Of a stretch of DNA of 64,000 bases, positions 8,985 through 17,953 are shown one piece after another. Source of the DNA: Lentibacter sp. (GTDB lineage Bacteria; Pseudomonadota; Alphaproteobacteria; Rhodobacterales; Rhodobacteraceae); contig JADGEJ010000003.1 of NCBI GenBank assembly GCA_016744435.1, forward strand, positions 1 to 64,000, written 5' to 3'. The notes under the pieces were generated by a model. The model made no database searches and had not been told where the DNA came from. It saw nothing but the letters and a program-made list of their open reading frames with translations. The position numbers were made by a program, and so were the translations under genes. How positions within the stretch are numbered: position 1 is the first letter of the stretch; the number at the start of each line of letters is the position of its first letter.

Positions 8985-9025
8985 GGTGTTTATCTCCCAG
9001 AAGTGTCTTGGTTTTACGTGGTTAC

Positions 9026-9433
9026 TTATTCGGCGGCGTCGCGTGTGCTGGCCTGCGATGTGATGACTTTTTGCAACCAGTCCATCTGCTCTTTGAAGTC
9101 TTCGATGGCTTCGCCAAGCTCCTCACGTTGGCGCTCCATATCGGCGAGGCGCTCTTGCGCGACATCATATGTGGCCTGAAGCTGTGTCTGCTGCTGGTCG
9201 CCAACGTGGTAAAGTTCAAGCAGTTGGCGGATTTCTTCGAGGCTGAAGCCAAAGCGCTTGCCGCGCAGGATCAGCTTGAGGCGGGCGCGGTCACGCTTGG
9301 TGAACAGGCGCTTCTGGCCTTCCCGCACCGGGAAGATCAGTTCCTTGGCCTCATAAAACCGTAGCGTGCGGGGCGTCACATCGTAGGCCGCGCACATCTG
9401 GCGGATTGTCATAATTTCATCAGAATCAATCAT
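9026..9433 (-). CDS. MerR-family regulator of the beta-oxidation operon
   Basis: A 135-residue regulator. The winged helix-turn-helix (about 7-75) has [20 protein letters not shown] and the second wing [20 protein letters not shown]; a coiled-coil dimer helix follows (about 85-125). There are no C-terminal Cys residues for metal sensing, which fits the LiuR-like MerR proteins known to control fatty-acid or branched-chain catabolism. It is the first gene of the leftward operon, and a TTGACGT-TT-ACGTAAA dyad lies 67 bases upstream of its start. An internal ATG at residue 8 is an alternative start. Likely autoregulated with the operon; the effector, perhaps an acyl-CoA, is inferred. Confidence 0.88.
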   Translation of the reverse strand: MIDSDEIMTIRQMCAAYDVTPRTLRFYEAKELIFPVREGQKRLFTKRDRARLKLILRGKRFGFSLEEIRQLLELYHVGDQQQTQLQATYDVAQERLADMERQREELGEAIEDFKEQMDWLQKVITSQASTRDAAE

Positions 9434-9499
9434 AGCACATCTTTCGTCCGACTCGTTTGACTATAGATGTGGAACTAAACTGCTTGGTTCAAGTAAAAG

Positions 9500-9515
9500 T
9501 TGACGTTTACGTAAA
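9500..9515. promoter_or_regulatory. Probable MerR/LiuR-type operator
   Basis: TTGACGTTTACGTAAA is a 16-base imperfect dyad (TTGACGT / ACGTAAA half-sites). It lies between two merR genes, downstream of one and 67-82 bases upstream of the start of the other. ACGT-centred dyads of this type are described for LiuR-family MerR regulators of acyl-CoA catabolism. The exact promoter is not clear by eye. Confidence 0.6.
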
Positions 9516-9527
9516 GTGTACGTTGCG

Positions 9528-9905
9528 TCACTTTCTGGACCGCAAGAGCTCAAGTGATTGTTCGCGATTTTCTGTGAGCTCGGAAATGGCCACGTCAAGC
9601 TCTGCACGCTGCTTGGTGAGTTCACCAAGCTGTGCCTCAGCCATGTCGACCCACGATTGCAGCTGTGCATCGGTGCCTTGCTTCTCATAGATCAGGAGAA
9701 ATTTGCGCGTGTGTTCTAGCGCAAAGCCCCAGCGGCGGCCTCGCAGGATCAATATCATCCGCGCCACTTCACGCGGGTTGTAATAACGCGCGCGCCCTTC
9801 GCGGTCGGGCTGCAACAGCTCGATGTATTCGTAATAGCGCAAAGTGCGTGGGGTCACGTCAAACTTGACACACATTTCTTTAAAAGTGAGGCGTTTTTCA
9901 GTCAT
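9528..9905 (-). CDS. Second MerR-family regulator
   Basis: A 125-residue paralogue of the neighbouring MerR protein. It has the w[23 protein letters not shown], the wing block NPREVARMILILRGRRWGFA, and a dimerisation helix ending near the C-terminus, with no metal-binding Cys. It is transcribed toward the other merR gene (94 bases between them) and divergently from a thioesterase operon, across 169 bases. That divergent region holds TTGCAAGTATAAGCAA (10035-10050), a loose dyad near the thioesterase start. It may control the thioesterase/MATE operon, its own gene, or act with the first MerR. Confidence 0.88.
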   Translation of the reverse strand: MTEKRLTFKEMCVKFDVTPRTLRYYEYIELLQPDREGRARYYNPREVARMILILRGRRWGFALEHTRKFLLIYEKQGTDAQLQSWVDMAEAQLGELTKQRAELDVAISELTENREQSLELLRSRK

Positions 9906-10074
9906 GGGTTTCCCTTTGAGCCTAGCCTATGGTGCGCGCGGGACAGACACAAGTTCACTTGCGCAATTCACGCGAGGTTATTTACTCTTGCGCTTGCAGG
10001 GGCGTGCGGGCCATGGGAAGATGCCGTTAACAATTTGCAAGTATAAGCAAGTGAAACTGCCAAATGAGGGTCGG

Positions 10075-10488
10075 ATGGACAAATCCAAAATAGCTGCACA
10101 GTTTATTCAGGCGATCCCGCATGCGCGGGCTTTAGGCTTGGCGCTTACGGAAATCGGCGACGGGGTTTCTGTGATCGAAATGCCCTATGCCGAGCACTTG
10201 GTGGGCGACCCCAAGACAGGCGTTATACACGGCGGAGCGGTTTCCGCTCTGATGGATACGTGTTGCGGCGCGGCGGCGATGAGCCATCCCAACTCGCCTT
10301 CGGGCACGGCAACGATTGATCTGCGCATCGACTATATGCGCCCGGCAACCGCAGGCCAGACGATCGTCACTCGTGCGGAATGCTACAACATCACCCGCTC
10401 TGTCGCCTTCGTGCGCGCAACGGCGGTTGACGATGACACAAACAATCCGGTGGCGATGGCCACTGGCGCCTTTACAGTGGAGCGCTAG
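10075..10488 (+). CDS. PaaI-type hotdog thioesterase (first of two)
   Basis: A 137-residue hotdog-fold acyl-CoA thioesterase. IHGGAVSALMDTCCGAAAM is the signature, with the His-Gly-Gly loop and an Asp in the long hotdog helix, and ATIDLRIDYMRPA is the central strand. It would hydrolyse a small or aromatic acyl-CoA. The ATG at 10075 follows GAGGGTCGG; the longer open frame upstream runs into the regulatory region and is not family-like. It heads a rightward operon with a second thioesterase and a MATE protein, next to acyl-CoA dehydrogenase genes, so CoA recycling is a reasonable role. Confidence 0.87.
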   Translation: MDKSKIAAQFIQAIPHARALGLALTEIGDGVSVIEMPYAEHLVGDPKTGVIHGGAVSALMDTCCGAAAMSHPNSPSGTATIDLRIDYMRPATAGQTIVTRAECYNITRSVAFVRATAVDDDTNNPVAMATGAFTVER

Positions 10489-10491
10489 AAC

Positions 10492-11001
10492 ATGGCCCGC
10501 AAACGCCCCGAACCTGTACAGGTTATCAAGCAACGTCGCGATGCGGCTTTGAGCGCGCTGGTACATGGCGTGCCCTACATCAACTTTCTCGGTATTGAGT
10601 TTGACAGGCGCGGGGACGAGCTGACGGCTATTCTGCCCTATGACGACAAGCTGATCGGCAACCCGATGATACCTGCCATTCACGGCGGAGCTATCTCGGG
10701 GTTTCTTGAAGTTGCTGCCGTTATTGGCCTGAGCTGGGCCACTCTCTGGGACGAGATCGAACGTGGAGAGCTTGACGCTGACGAGATCGTCAAAGGCCAT
10801 CTGCCGCGCCTGCCTAAAACCATCGACTTCACGGTTGACTACCTGCGCTCGGGCCTGCCGCGTGACGCCTATGCGCGCGCCAAGGTAAACCGCTCGGGGC
10901 GGCGCTACGCGAGCGTGCATGTCGAGGCATGGCAAGACAACCGCGAGCGCGCCTTTGCGCAAGCCACGGGCCATTTCCTAATGCCACGTCGTGACGGCTG
11001 A
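10492..11001 (+). CDS. PaaI-type hotdog thioesterase (second of two)
   Basis: A 169-residue hotdog protein starting three bases after the first thioesterase. PAIHGGAISGFLEVAAVIGL is the hotdog signature, but the position where the neighbour has Asp carries Glu (FLEVAA). TIDFTVDYLRSGLPRD is the matching strand block. Pairs of such thioesterases occur in proteobacteria and may form a heteromer or act on different acyl groups. Its stop overlaps the start of the MATE gene, indicating translational coupling. Confidence 0.85.
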   Translation: MARKRPEPVQVIKQRRDAALSALVHGVPYINFLGIEFDRRGDELTAILPYDDKLIGNPMIPAIHGGAISGFLEVAAVIGLSWATLWDEIERGELDADEIVKGHLPRLPKTIDFTVDYLRSGLPRDAYARAKVNRSGRRYASVHVEAWQDNRERAFAQATGHFLMPRRDG

Positions 11002-12316
11002 GGCCACGCCTGCTCCGATAACCCATCGCAGGGTTCTCAAAATAGCGATCCCGATTCTGCTGGCCAATGTCACGGTGCCTTTGCTTGGCGTTGTCGACAC
11101 TGCCGTTGTTGGCCAGATCCCCGATGCCGCGCCGATTGCTGCGGTGGGCGTTGGCGCGATTATCCTCTCTGCCATATACTGGGTGTTCGGCTTTCTGCGC
11201 ATGGGAACAACCGGCCTGACCAGCCAAGCGGCAGGGCGGGGCGAGGACGGCGAAGTTGTCGCTTTGCTCACCCGCGCGCTGCTGATCGGGCTGGCGGGCG
11301 GCTTGCTCTTTATCGTGCTGCAACCGCTTTTGTTCATGGGCGCTTTTGCTGTCTCGCCTGCAAGTGCGGAAGTGGAAGGCATGGCGCAGCAATATATGCA
11401 GATCAGGATTTGGTCTGCGCCTGCGGCCATTGCGAGCTACGGCATTTCCGGCTGGCTCATCGCCCAAGAGCGCACCCGCGCTGTTTTGCTCATTCAGCTT
11501 GTGACCAACGGGCTCAATGTGAGCCTCGACTTGCTTTTCGTGCTCAGCTTCGGGCTTGGCGTTGCGGGTGTCGCTTGGGCGACGTTCATCGCCGAATGGG
11601 CAGGCTTTGCTGTTGGTCTTTGGGCTTGTCGCGAGGCGTTTCAAACCGCGGTTTGGCGCGATTGGCCGCGCGTGTTTGATGCAGCGCGCCTCAAACGCAT
11701 GGCCGTGGTCAACACCGACATTCTCATTCGTTCGCTCTTGTTGCAGGGCATCTTCGTGTCGTTCCTGCTGTTCGGTGGGCGCTTTGGCAACGTGACGCTG
11801 GCCGCCAACCAAGTGCTGCTGCAATTCATCCACATCGCCGGCTACGCGCTTGACGGGTTTGCCTTTGCGGCTGAGGCTTTGGTCGGCCAAGCCTACGGCG
11901 CACGTGTGGTGCGCGACGTGCGGCAGGCCTCTTGGCTGACAACGCTCTGGGCTCTGGGCTTTGGTGTGGCGATGGCGCTTTGCTTTTGGCTCTTTGGCCC
12001 GATGACCATTGATGTGATCTCAAAGGCACCGGAGGTACAACTGGAGGCACGCCGCTACTTGCCATGGGCTATTGCTGCGCCTGTGTTGATCGTTGGCTTT
12101 ACGCAGATGGACGGCATTTTTATCGGCGCAACTCGCTCAGCAGACATGCGCAATATGATGGCCGTCGCCTTCGTGATTTATGTCGTGGCTGTTTGGATGT
12201 TGGTGCCAAGCATGGCCAACCACGGCCTGTGGCTTGCGATGCACATATCGTTTGTCGCCCGCGCTGTGACGCTTGGTGTTCGCTATCCGGCGCTGGAGCG
12301 CAGCGTGCGAGGCTGA
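10991..12316 (+). CDS. MATE-family efflux transporter (DinF-like)
   Basis: A 441-residue inner-membrane protein with about 12 hydrophobic segments in two repeats. It begins ILLANVTVPLLGVVDTAVVG, the typical first MATE helix with its Asp, and the GFLRMGTTGLTSQAAGRG loop is characteristic of the DinF branch. It exports organic cations or other compounds using a sodium or proton gradient. The GTG at 10991 overlaps the thioesterase stop by 11 bases. A double hairpin follows the stop. Confidence 0.9.
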   Translation: MTAEATPAPITHRRVLKIAIPILLANVTVPLLGVVDTAVVGQIPDAAPIAAVGVGAIILSAIYWVFGFLRMGTTGLTSQAAGRGEDGEVVALLTRALLIGLAGGLLFIVLQPLLFMGAFAVSPASAEVEGMAQQYMQIRIWSAPAAIASYGISGWLIAQERTRAVLLIQLVTNGLNVSLDLLFVLSFGLGVAGVAWATFIAEWAGFAVGLWACREAFQTAVWRDWPRVFDAARLKRMAVVNTDILIRSLLLQGIFVSFLLFGGRFGNVTLAANQVLLQFIHIAGYALDGFAFAAEALVGQAYGARVVRDVRQASWLTTLWALGFGVAMALCFWLFGPMTIDVISKAPEVQLEARRYLPWAIAAPVLIVGFTQMDGIFIGATRSADMRNMMAVAFVIYVVAVWMLVPSMANHGLWLAMHISFVARAVTLGVRYPALERSVRG

Positions 12317-12317
12317 G

Positions 12318-12363
12318 CCGTTTTCCGACACGGAAAACGGACCGAAATTCGGGGCGAATTTCG
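12318..12363. terminator. Tandem hairpins between convergent genes
   Basis: CCGTTTTCCG (12318-12327) pairs perfectly with CGGAAAACGG (12331-12340) around a 3-base loop. Directly after, CGAAATTC (12343-12350) pairs with GAATTTCG (12356-12363). They fill the whole 48-base gap between the MATE gene and the ArsC-like gene facing it, so they likely end both transcripts. There is no long T-run. Confidence 0.7.
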
Positions 12364-12364
12364 A

Positions 12365-12712
12365 CTACAAGATACTGAGGACAGCTTCAGGCGGACGGCC
12401 AATGGCGGCTTTGCCGTTGGCAAATACGATCGGACGTTCGATGAGTTTCGGCACGCGGGCCATGGCTGCAAAAAGCGCATCGTTCACGCTATCCTTGCTC
12501 AGGCCTTCGGCTTTGAACTCGGGCTCGCCTGTGCGCATCATCATAATCGGCGGGCAACCAAGATCCATTGTCGCAACGCGAAGCTCTGTTTCGCTGGGCG
12601 GATCTTCCAGATAAAGGCGCACTTCAGGCGCGTGGCCGTTCTCTTGCAGCAATGCCAAGGTCTGGCGCGACTTTGAGCAGCGCGGGTTGTGCCAGATGGT
12701 GATCATAGCCAT
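12365..12712 (-). CDS. ArsC/Spx-family protein (arsenate reductase-like)
   Basis: A 115-residue thioredoxin-fold protein of the glutaredoxin-dependent arsenate reductase family. [16 protein letters not shown] holds the single active-site Cys, and [12 protein letters not shown] is the typical end. It overlaps the pyrD stop by 10 bases and has no ars operon nearby, so arsenate detoxification is not implied by context. Many such chromosomal copies are uncharacterised redox proteins. Confidence 0.85.
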   Translation of the reverse strand: MAMITIWHNPRCSKSRQTLALLQENGHAPEVRLYLEDPPSETELRVATMDLGCPPIMMMRTGEPEFKAEGLSKDSVNDALFAAMARVPKLIERPIVFANGKAAIGRPPEAVLSIL

Positions 12713-13761
12713 GTCTCCCTGTCGGTTCCGACGGCCTCGGCGACATTGGCAAAGCCGTCTTTTTCCAAGAGCCTATCAAGTCCGCGAGCGATGTCGGGCA
12801 CGAGGCTCATGCCATGATAAACCAGAGCTGAGTAAAGTTGCACCGCCGAGGCGCCCGCGCGGATCTTGGCATAGGCCTGCTCGGGCGAGGCGATGCCGCC
12901 AACGCCGATGAGAGGCATCTTGCCCTCAGTTGCCTTTGAAAGCCTAGCGAGCACGCGCGTGGATTTCTCAAACAGGGGCGCGCCGGAAAGGCCGCCCATC
13001 TCGCGGCTCTCCGGGCTTTTCAGCCCGTCTCGCGACAGCGTCGTATTCGTGGCAATGACAGCGCTGAGACCCGCAGCCACCGCGACATCACCGATCTCGC
13101 TGATCTCGGCATCTGTTAGATCAGGCGCGATCTTGAGGAAGACCGGGATAGGTTTGGCGAGTGTGGCGTTTGCTTGCATGACACCCGAGAGCAAAGCGGC
13201 AAGGGCCTCGGCGCCTTGCAAGTCGCGCAGCTTTTCGGTGTTGGGGGACGAAACATTGACTGTCGCAAAATCGAGGTGATCACCGCAATGGGCAAGCACC
13301 TGTGCGAAGTCGTCAGCGCGGTTTTCGCTGTCTTTGTTGGCCCCAAGGTTGAGGCCGATCACAGCGTCTTGTGGTCGCTTGGCAAGGCGCTGGGCGGCGG
13401 CTTGCATGCCTTGGTTGTTAAAGCCAAAACGGTTGATAACCGCCTGGTCTTCACTCAGTCGAAAGAGGCGCGGCTTGGGGTTGCCCGCTTGCGCGCGCGG
13501 GGTCACGGCGCCAACTTCAACAAAGCCAAAGCCAGCCCGCGACAGGGGGCCAAGCACCTCGGCGTTTTTGTCAAACCCAGCTGCAAGCCCGACAGGGTTG
13601 GGCAGCTTGAGGCCGGCGATTTCTGTGGCGAGGCGCGGTGATGTCACAACACCGGGAAGCGGCACAAAGCCAGTGGCGAGCGCCTTCACGGCAAACCCAT
13701 GCGCGCGCTCAGGGTCGGTGCGGTGCATGAGGGCAAGGCCCAGCTTTTCAAGCATGTTCAT
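12703..13761 (-). CDS. pyrD: Quinone-dependent dihydroorotate dehydrogenase
   Basis: A 352-residue class 2 enzyme that oxidises dihydroorotate to orotate at the membrane in pyrimidine synthesis. The N-terminal helix (residues 1-40) is the quinone-access segment that marks class 2. [27 protein letters not shown] and [20 protein letters not shown] (FMN phosphate site) are family motifs, and Ser in [14 protein letters not shown] is the catalytic base. It overlaps the DUF952 fusion gene by 4 bases, so the three genes form one operon. Confidence 0.95.
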   Translation of the reverse strand: MNMLEKLGLALMHRTDPERAHGFAVKALATGFVPLPGVVTSPRLATEIAGLKLPNPVGLAAGFDKNAEVLGPLSRAGFGFVEVGAVTPRAQAGNPKPRLFRLSEDQAVINRFGFNNQGMQAAAQRLAKRPQDAVIGLNLGANKDSENRADDFAQVLAHCGDHLDFATVNVSSPNTEKLRDLQGAEALAALLSGVMQANATLAKPIPVFLKIAPDLTDAEISEIGDVAVAAGLSAVIATNTTLSRDGLKSPESREMGGLSGAPLFEKSTRVLARLSKATEGKMPLIGVGGIASPEQAYAKIRAGASAVQLYSALVYHGMSLVPDIARGLDRLLEKDGFANVAEAVGTDRETWL

Positions 13762-14519
13762 CCGAAGGTGCCTTTTGTCTCGGTGGGTTTGGTGCGGATC
13801 AACCGCGAGGTTTGCACAGCAGACTGACGGTGCACAACAGCGCGGCGATAGTCTTCATTGGTGATCATTGCGAAGAAGGCCTTGGCGCTTGGGTAGCGGG
13901 CGATAAACATCTGATCCCAGTGCTCGCTTGACGGCCCCATGAGCGTGGCTTCAAACGCGCCACGCCAGACGATACTGCCGCCGACGCTTTGCAAAATCGT
14001 TCCGGTTTCGCGCCCGTAATTGGCATAGGCCTCAGCCCCTGTCAGCCCCTTACCGTGCAGCGCGTGCCCCTCGGGGTATGCGGCCGTGTCGCGCAGGCGC
14101 ACGAGGTTGAGCATCTCGATGGGGGTGTCACGATCAAGCGCCTTGAAGGCTTCAAACTGTTCGCGCGCAGGGTCAACGAAACCAGAGATATCTTCGGGGA
14201 AGACATGCACGCCATTCGCCAACGGAAGGGGCCAGACGAAGGCCACATCAGCGAGCTTCAAGCTGCGGTACAGATGCGGGAAAAGAGCGTCGCCGCGCGA
14301 CACCTCCCACTTCAGCGCCTCGCCCAGAGCTTCGGCCTCAACGCCCAGAAGAACGAGGCCTTCAGCGCCTGCGAAGTGCTTGGCCGCAGTCTCCAGCGCC
14401 TGCTCAGGGGTTGAGAAATGCACATAGCCATCGGCCACATCTATCGGCGCGCCTTCAGTCTCGCCTTGGGCGCGCAGCTCGGCCCACTCTTGGGCGCGGA
14501 AAATTTTGAGAATAAGCAT
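13758..14519 (-). CDS. DUF952-DUF1330 fusion protein
   Basis: A 253-residue protein with two recognisable parts. Residues 1-115 match DUF952: [20 protein letters not shown] and [13 protein letters not shown], proposed glutathione S-transferase-like or ADP-ribose-type small proteins with unknown activity. Residues 125-245 match DUF1330, a dimeric ferredoxin-like fold: [18 protein letters not shown] and [20 protein letters not shown]. In relatives the DUF952 gene beside pyrD is usually alone, so the added domain is unusual. The frame is continuous and both halves look intact. Confidence 0.8.
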   Translation of the reverse strand: MLILKIFRAQEWAELRAQGETEGAPIDVADGYVHFSTPEQALETAAKHFAGAEGLVLLGVEAEALGEALKWEVSRGDALFPHLYRSLKLADVAFVWPLPLANGVHVFPEDISGFVDPAREQFEAFKALDRDTPIEMLNLVRLRDTAAYPEGHALHGKGLTGAEAYANYGRETGTILQSVGGSIVWRGAFEATLMGPSSEHWDQMFIARYPSAKAFFAMITNEDYRRAVVHRQSAVQTSRLIRTKPTETKGTFG

Positions 14520-14938
14520 GCAAGCGTGATGCCGCTAACTGAGCCTGCCGTCAAGCTTGTGCAAAGTTTCGCGGGGCCTGTCACATATGTTCTGACTGTT
14601 TGGTGTCGGCGTTGCACGATCATGGAAATCAACCCAAAGGTGACACAATATGTTTGCGCGCAGTTTAGGCGCCTTGGCTTGGCTACGATCCACATAGTTG
14701 CATCGAATTGATCAACAAGTATGACACAACCTGCGGCGCCCTTGAGAATGCTGCTGCAAGTGCTTTGGCGGTTAGGCGAGCCTCAACGTGAGCCGAAGCC
14801 CCCATGACTGGTTTGAAGTACAGCCACAACCACCGCAGTTTGCGTCAAACACTTTAAGAGAGATGTTTTTGGGTGCAAAATTTAGGCTCTGCTAATTAAT
14901 CTTACCGAAGCCAAAACGCGCGGCGCGCGGGTCTGGCC
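14520..14938. other. 419-bp intergenic stretch with no recognised gene
   Basis: No coding frame here has a family-like product; a 97-codon open frame at 14418-14711 overlaps the start of the DUF952 fusion and looks random. The stretch carries the promoter of the leftward DUF952-pyrD operon at its left end. Near its right end, a G/C-rich CGCGCGGCGCGCG stretch (about 14918-14930) read on the minus strand runs into GTTTTGG and may form a weak terminator for the OmpA-family gene. Confidence 0.5.
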
Positions 14939-15904
14939 TCACTCTGTGTTGAGCAGGATCACTTCAACGCGGCGGTTTTCTTCGCGGCCTTCTTCGGTCA
15001 GGTTGGTTGTCAGGGGCGACAGGTAGCCCATGCCTTCGGCCTGCATCCGCTTTTTCGCGATGCCGTGTTCGCTGGCAAGCCTTTCGCGCACCGAAGCGGC
15101 GCGGCGCTTGGACAAAGCAATGTTGCCGCTCAGAGAACCTACAGTGTCAGTGTGGCCTACGAGAGCGATGGTGCGGTCTGGGTTCTTTTCAAGGTAAGTC
15201 GCCAGCTCGGTAAGTGAGGCAAAATCGCCGGCTCCAAGGTCGGACGATCCGGTTTTGAACGTGAGGTCTGACAAGACAGCACGGCCGATGCTTTCAAGCC
15301 TCTCAGCGATGCTGTCGAATTTCAGCGGTGAGCGGGTTGGCGTGCCCTGCTCGGGCTTCACCAAGGCGGATTTTTCGGGCGTTAAAAGCGCAACCCCTTC
15401 GGGCGTGACCTGGATAATCTGGATATAGCCCGCGCTCGCGTCGCGGCTTGTGAGCACGGTAACATAGCCGCCAGTTTCGCTTTTTGCGGTGAGGAAAATG
15501 TAGTCGAACAGATCAACGAACATGTCGGGTGCTGTGAGCACGTCAGTGGAAAAGCGAAAGTCAAAACCGCCGCAGAACCTGTCTTCGCATTTGAACAAAA
15601 ACTCAAACCCCGCCTCGGCAAGACTGTCTTCGATCGGTTCGAGTAGCTGTTGCGGCGTCAGGCCTTGCGTGTCGATCCGGTAGGCCTGTTTGGTGACGCG
15701 CCCTTTGATCTGGAACGAGGGCAACAGCCCCTGCGCGTAGGGCGCGATCGGGGCTGAGTAAACCGCCGTTCCAGAGCTGGTTTCAAACGTCAGCTTCGCA
15801 TTGAGAGGCAGGGTCAGGCCAGCCGCGAGCGGGGCCGTGCCAAGCACACCCGCAACAAGGCCTATCGCCAGAAAACTAGCGCGAAAGCGCGTGGTATTCG
15901 TCAT
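14939..15904 (-). CDS. OmpA-family outer-membrane/periplasmic protein
   Basis: A 321-residue exported protein. The N-terminus has a charged start, a hydrophobic run to about residue 28 and a small-residue cleavage region. The middle (30-195) has no domain I recognise. From about residue 210 an OmpA C-terminal peptidoglycan-binding domain appears: IALVGHTDTVGSLSGN, ALSKRRAASVRERL and GREENRRVEVILL, with the diaminopimelate-binding Asp and Arg. Its start overlaps the previous gene by 29 bases. It probably tethers the outer membrane or a periplasmic function to peptidoglycan. Confidence 0.88.
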   Translation of the reverse strand: MTNTTRFRASFLAIGLVAGVLGTAPLAAGLTLPLNAKLTFETSSGTAVYSAPIAPYAQGLLPSFQIKGRVTKQAYRIDTQGLTPQQLLEPIEDSLAEAGFEFLFKCEDRFCGGFDFRFSTDVLTAPDMFVDLFDYIFLTAKSETGGYVTVLTSRDASAGYIQIIQVTPEGVALLTPEKSALVKPEQGTPTRSPLKFDSIAERLESIGRAVLSDLTFKTGSSDLGAGDFASLTELATYLEKNPDRTIALVGHTDTVGSLSGNIALSKRRAASVRERLASEHGIAKKRMQAEGMGYLSPLTTNLTEEGREENRRVEVILLNTE

Positions 15905-16445
15905 TTGGGCGCTGATCGGTAGCTGAGGCCACGCGGTTTGTCATGTTGTAAAAGCCCGCGAGGTTGGCGATGTCCCAGATGTCGCGGTCAGAGAAGCCCG
16001 CATCGCGCAGGGCCTGTCTGTCGGCTTCGCCAATTTTGTGGCTTTCCACGGTGACTTTTTCGGAGAACTCAAGCATCGCGGTTTGGCGCGCGTCCAAGTC
16101 GGCGGCACGCCAGTTCATCACCAGCGCCTCTCCAAGGATCGGGTCGCCCGAGAGTTGGCGCACGGCATGGCCGTGAGCCGTGAGGCAGTAAAAGCACTTG
16201 TTGGTCGAAGACACCGCGACAGCGATCATCTCGCGCTCAAGTTTGCTGAGGCCACTTTCGGCCAGCATCAGATCGTTGTAGAGCGCCGCAAATGTGTTGA
16301 GCTTGTCGATGTTAAATGTATGCGCGCGCAGCACGTTGGGGATAAGGCCGAGCTTCTCCTGACAGATGTCGAAGTACTTCTGTGTTGCCTCTGGAAGTGG
16401 GTCAACTGGGGGGAGATTCAGGGCTGTAGGCTGTTTGCTGCTCAT
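15876..16445 (-). CDS. Peroxidase-related enzyme (AhpD/CMD family)
   Basis: A 189-residue protein of the carboxymuconolactone decarboxylase/AhpD fold. TNKCFYCLTAHGHAVR contains the Cys84-Cys87 pair and His91 of the alkylhydroperoxidase site. The length and N-terminal extension fit the uncharacterised peroxidase-related subgroup. It sits between an acetyltransferase gene (4 bases upstream) and the OmpA-family gene, which it overlaps. Confidence 0.87.
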   Translation of the reverse strand: MSSKQPTALNLPPVDPLPEATQKYFDICQEKLGLIPNVLRAHTFNIDKLNTFAALYNDLMLAESGLSKLEREMIAVAVSSTNKCFYCLTAHGHAVRQLSGDPILGEALVMNWRAADLDARQTAMLEFSEKVTVESHKIGEADRQALRDAGFSDRDIWDIANLAGFYNMTNRVASATDQRPNDEYHALSR

Positions 16446-16449
16446 CGGT

Positions 16450-17190
16450 TTAGTCCTCTCTTTTTAAACGATAGTGGTACTGTCCCACACATGTCATGCC
16501 GAGGGAAGTGTAGAGCGCATTGGCGCCCTCATTTGCTTGGGTGACAACAAGCGAAATATGGCTCGCGCCGTTTTGCTGCGCCCAGAAGGCGAGCTCGTGC
16601 ATGACGTAGCGGGCCATGCTCTGGCGGCGTTGGTGGGGGAGCACTTCGATGGCGTGCACCATGGCGATGCCTTCGTGGATAGCACAGAAAGCAGCGGCGG
16701 CAGGGTGGTCATTGAGCCGCCCGATGACGCCTGTCTTCGGGCCCTTGGCGCGGTGCATAACGTCGATACGGCCGGGGCCGATGCCGCCTGTTTCCCAGAT
16801 GTCGAGCATGATCGCCAGAGGCTCCCAAGCCAGCAGGGCCGAAACACGCGGTGGGCGTACAGCGGCCATAGGGCCAACGGGGGCGATGTAGGCATTCACC
16901 GGGTCGTGGATCACGTAGCCAGCTTTGTCGAGCAGGCCGTCAAGCTCGGCTTCGCCGTCGCGCACCATGAAAAGCTTGGGCTGTCCGCGCTTTGCCATTT
17001 CGGCTTCGGCGATGGCCAGCTCTTCAGCCCTTACAGGCTGCCTCGCGGTCGCCGCACTCACACGCTGACCGCCGCCTTGGCCCTCGCGGATGAGCCATGG
17101 CCCAGCCTCATGGGTGCTTGCGGCGGGCCATGTGCCGTCAACCACGTCGTAGATTTGCTGGATAGTGGGCAGGGTGTTAGTTTGTGTCAT
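16450..17190 (-). CDS. GNAT-family N-acetyltransferase
   Basis: A 246-residue protein. The C-terminal half carries the GNAT fold: IAMVHAIEVLPHQRRQSMAR, where VLPHQRRQSMAR is the acetyl-CoA pyrophosphate loop, and VTQANEGANALYTSLGM is motif B. The N-terminal half is a related but weaker lobe. The ATG at 17190 is chosen over an in-frame TTG at 17208. It overlaps the CinA-like gene by 14 bases. The substrate is unknown. Confidence 0.85.
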   Translation of the reverse strand: MTQTNTLPTIQQIYDVVDGTWPAASTHEAGPWLIREGQGGGQRVSAATARQPVRAEELAIAEAEMAKRGQPKLFMVRDGEAELDGLLDKAGYVIHDPVNAYIAPVGPMAAVRPPRVSALLAWEPLAIMLDIWETGGIGPGRIDVMHRAKGPKTGVIGRLNDHPAAAAFCAIHEGIAMVHAIEVLPHQRRQSMARYVMHELAFWAQQNGASHISLVVTQANEGANALYTSLGMTCVGQYHYRLKRED

Positions 17191-17908
17191 TGGGAAATGT
17201 CTTTGCAAGTTCTGTCATCGCGGCGTTTAGCGCCTGTGCATCAGAGCCGCGAATGACGATGTTGGCGCCATAAGCGCCGTTGTTCTGGAACGGGTAGGAG
17301 CCGATGGAGAGCATTGGATGTTTCGCAGCCAGCTTGGCCAGTGGCCCTGCAATGTCGCCTTCGCCACGGTCTATCCGAAGCGTCTGACTGAGCAGCGGAG
17401 CACCGCCTGTGAGGGTTGGCAGCACGGTGGCGACCATGGCCTGAAACACCGAAGGCACGCCCGCCATGACGTGGACATTGCCCATGGTGAAGCCCGGCGC
17501 GATCGAGACAGGGTTGTCGATCAGCGCCGCACCGTCGGGGATGCGCGCCATGCGTTGGCGGGCTTCGTTGAACTCTTGGCCTCGGCTGGCGTAATGCGCT
17601 CCGAGCAACGCAGCGGCATCATCGCGCACGCCAATGTGGGTGCCGAAGGCTTCAGCGATACAATCGGCTGTGATGTCATCATGTGTTGGCCCGATGCCGC
17701 CGGACGTGAACACGGTGTCGTGGCTTGCGCGCAGGGCGTTGACGGCGGCGACAATGGCTGCAGCGTCGTCAGACACGACGCGCACCTCAGTTAAGTCGAT
17801 GCCCGCTCCTGTAAGCTCACCCGCAAGGAAATACATATTGGCGTCGCGGGTGCGGCCAGAGAGGATCTCGTCACCGATCACAAGCATTGCGGCTGTCGGG
17901 TTGGGCAT
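17177..17908 (-). CDS. CinA-like molybdopterin-binding domain protein
   Basis: A 243-residue protein of the competence/damage-inducible CinA N-terminal (MoCF_biosynth) family. MLVIGDEILSGRTRDAN and TSGGIGPTHDDITADCIA are the two signature motifs. It is shorter than full CinA and lacks the C-terminal nicotinamide-nucleotide amidohydrolase domain, as is common in alphaproteobacteria. In homologues the domain acts as an ADP-ribose pyrophosphatase; that role is not shown here. It diverges from sfsA across 45 bases. Confidence 0.87.
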   Translation of the reverse strand: MPNPTAAMLVIGDEILSGRTRDANMYFLAGELTGAGIDLTEVRVVSDDAAAIVAAVNALRASHDTVFTSGGIGPTHDDITADCIAEAFGTHIGVRDDAAALLGAHYASRGQEFNEARQRMARIPDGAALIDNPVSIAPGFTMGNVHVMAGVPSVFQAMVATVLPTLTGGAPLLSQTLRIDRGEGDIAGPLAKLAAKHPMLSIGSYPFQNNGAYGANIVIRGSDAQALNAAMTELAKTFPNDTN

Positions 17909-17953
17909 GTGGCCTCCTTGATTGGTCTTGGCTCTCGGTATAGGCCTTCACTC

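Noticed and set aside
10132-10974. Long minus-strand open frame across the two thioesterase genes
   Set aside because: Antisense shadow of two clearly recognised hotdog thioesterases.
10829-11890. A 353-codon minus-strand open frame
   Set aside because: Antisense to the MATE and thioesterase genes with low-complexity Arg/Gly/Gln-rich product.
12365-12712. Arsenic resistance operon
   Set aside because: The ArsC-like gene is linked to pyrD, with no arsR, arsB or acr3 nearby.
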